Source: Prorocentrum cordatum (lineage: Eukaryota > Sar > Dinophyceae > Prorocentrales > Prorocentraceae). Taken from it: 64,000 nucleotides of DNA. The notes below the pieces were generated by a model that saw only the letters and a list, made by a program, of their open reading frames with translations, ran no database searches and was not told the origin of the DNA. This document shows positions 63,476-64,000 of this stretch, in pieces (position 1 is the stretch's first letter; each line of letters begins with the position of its first letter). The stretch covers positions 573,501 through 637,500 of the forward strand of contig CAUYUJ010006557.1 of assembly GCA_963575745.1 (NCBI GenBank), in the 5' to 3' direction. The translations under genes were made by a program, and so were the position numbers.

Positions 63476-64000
63476 ACGGACAGGACGTACTGTCCATCCT
63501 CGTCCAATTCCTGTCCGTACTCATTTCGATCGCGCCGAACAAAAACAACAACAATTCTTCCTCCCGTCCTTTCGATGATCCTCAGGGCGCGTGCCAGCCC
63601 CAACGTGTGCTGGTCCACAGACGCCCGTTGGTACGACGCACGTGATGTAGATGAGGGCTGGCGCAGGCTGCGCGCCAGCGTCGGAACTGAACGGGGCAAC
63701 GCGCCGATTGGGCTAACGCACGTCCTGAAGGTCATCGTTCCTGGACCTCCGACGTCATGATTTTTCACAACGACGACCCCAAGAATCCTGGACCCCTTCC
63801 ACGGGACCGGCTTTTCATCCCGAATCGTTTTTTGACGGTCCCGAGGTCCGTCCGGTAAGGGCCCCTGGAGGAAAAACCTCCCGTCGTGATTTTTCCGCTA
63901 CGACAGGGGGTCTTGTTCTTTGTTCTGCAACGCCCGCATCGCTCCCGCACCTGGCAGCACGTAGCCCACCGGGCCCCCGGGCGCCGCGCGGCGGCGGGCG

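Larger units (their letters stand above)
61836..63999. other. Intergenic DNA, no recognisable gene
   Basis: Contains the palindrome cluster at 62,735 and a copy of repeat D2 (63,395-63,475). GCGAACGCCAC / GTGAGCACCG-type words at 62,890-63,060 form a very degenerate short repeat. Open frames lack family signature. Confidence 0.5.

Overview
The window reads as nuclear DNA of a dinoflagellate, probably a thecate or symbiotic lineage such as Prorocentrum or Symbiodiniaceae; the genus cannot be fixed from sequence alone. The evidence is GC-rich DNA with very long microsatellites and retroelement protein families that I recognise from memory of dinoflagellate predicted proteomes. There is also a short tandem array matching the 3' half of the dinoflagellate spliced leader. 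I found no rRNA, tRNA, CRISPR array or convincing single-copy host gene: almost everything is mobile-element or satellite sequence, mostly decayed.

Layout. 1-8.6 kb: a long non-LTR retrotransposon (LINE A, + strand) with an ORF1-like coiled-coil protein, then RNase H, AP-endonuclease-like nuclease, reverse transcriptase, C2H2 fingers and a C-terminal cytosine-methyltransferase-like domain, broken by at least six frameshifts. 8.7-16.4 kb: CT-rich and (CCA)n arrays, a composite repeat, a 90-bp minisatellite and intergenic DNA. 17.0-19.4 kb: LINE B, a 5'-truncated second member of the LINE A family that keeps the RT tail, fingers and methyltransferase-like domain. 19.5-24.0 kb: microsatellites, palindromes and small inverted repeats.

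24.1-33.3 kb: a 9.2-kb element bounded by perfect 34-bp terminal inverted repeats. It carries a minus-strand gene set: a CACTA/Plavaka-like transposase candidate and several uncharacterised dinoflagellate proteins, apparently multi-exon. Its non-coding parts hold at least 17 short CCCCTC/GAGGGG hairpins. 33.3-40.2 kb: satellites and a second copy of the composite repeat. 40.2-44.7 kb: LINE C, a different and much better preserved family with N-terminal zinc fingers, RT, CCHC knuckle and restriction-like endonuclease (R2/CRE-like layout), preceded by spliced-leader-like repeats. 44.7-48.9 kb: intergenic. 48.9-51.6 kb, perhaps to 54.5 kb: a decayed Ty1/copia element on the minus strand (integrase, RT, RNase H). 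55.6-58.5 kb: two large 12-bp minisatellite arrays in opposite orientation. 58.5-64 kb: intergenic DNA with a tandem segmental duplication and palindromic repeats.

How the parts relate: each element encodes or encoded its own mobilisation enzymes. LINE A and B share a C-terminal methyltransferase-like domain that could act on element DNA or nucleic-acid intermediates; that is inference. Most coding frames are broken, and several breaks sit in homopolymer runs, so assembly error must be excluded before all of them are called pseudogenes.
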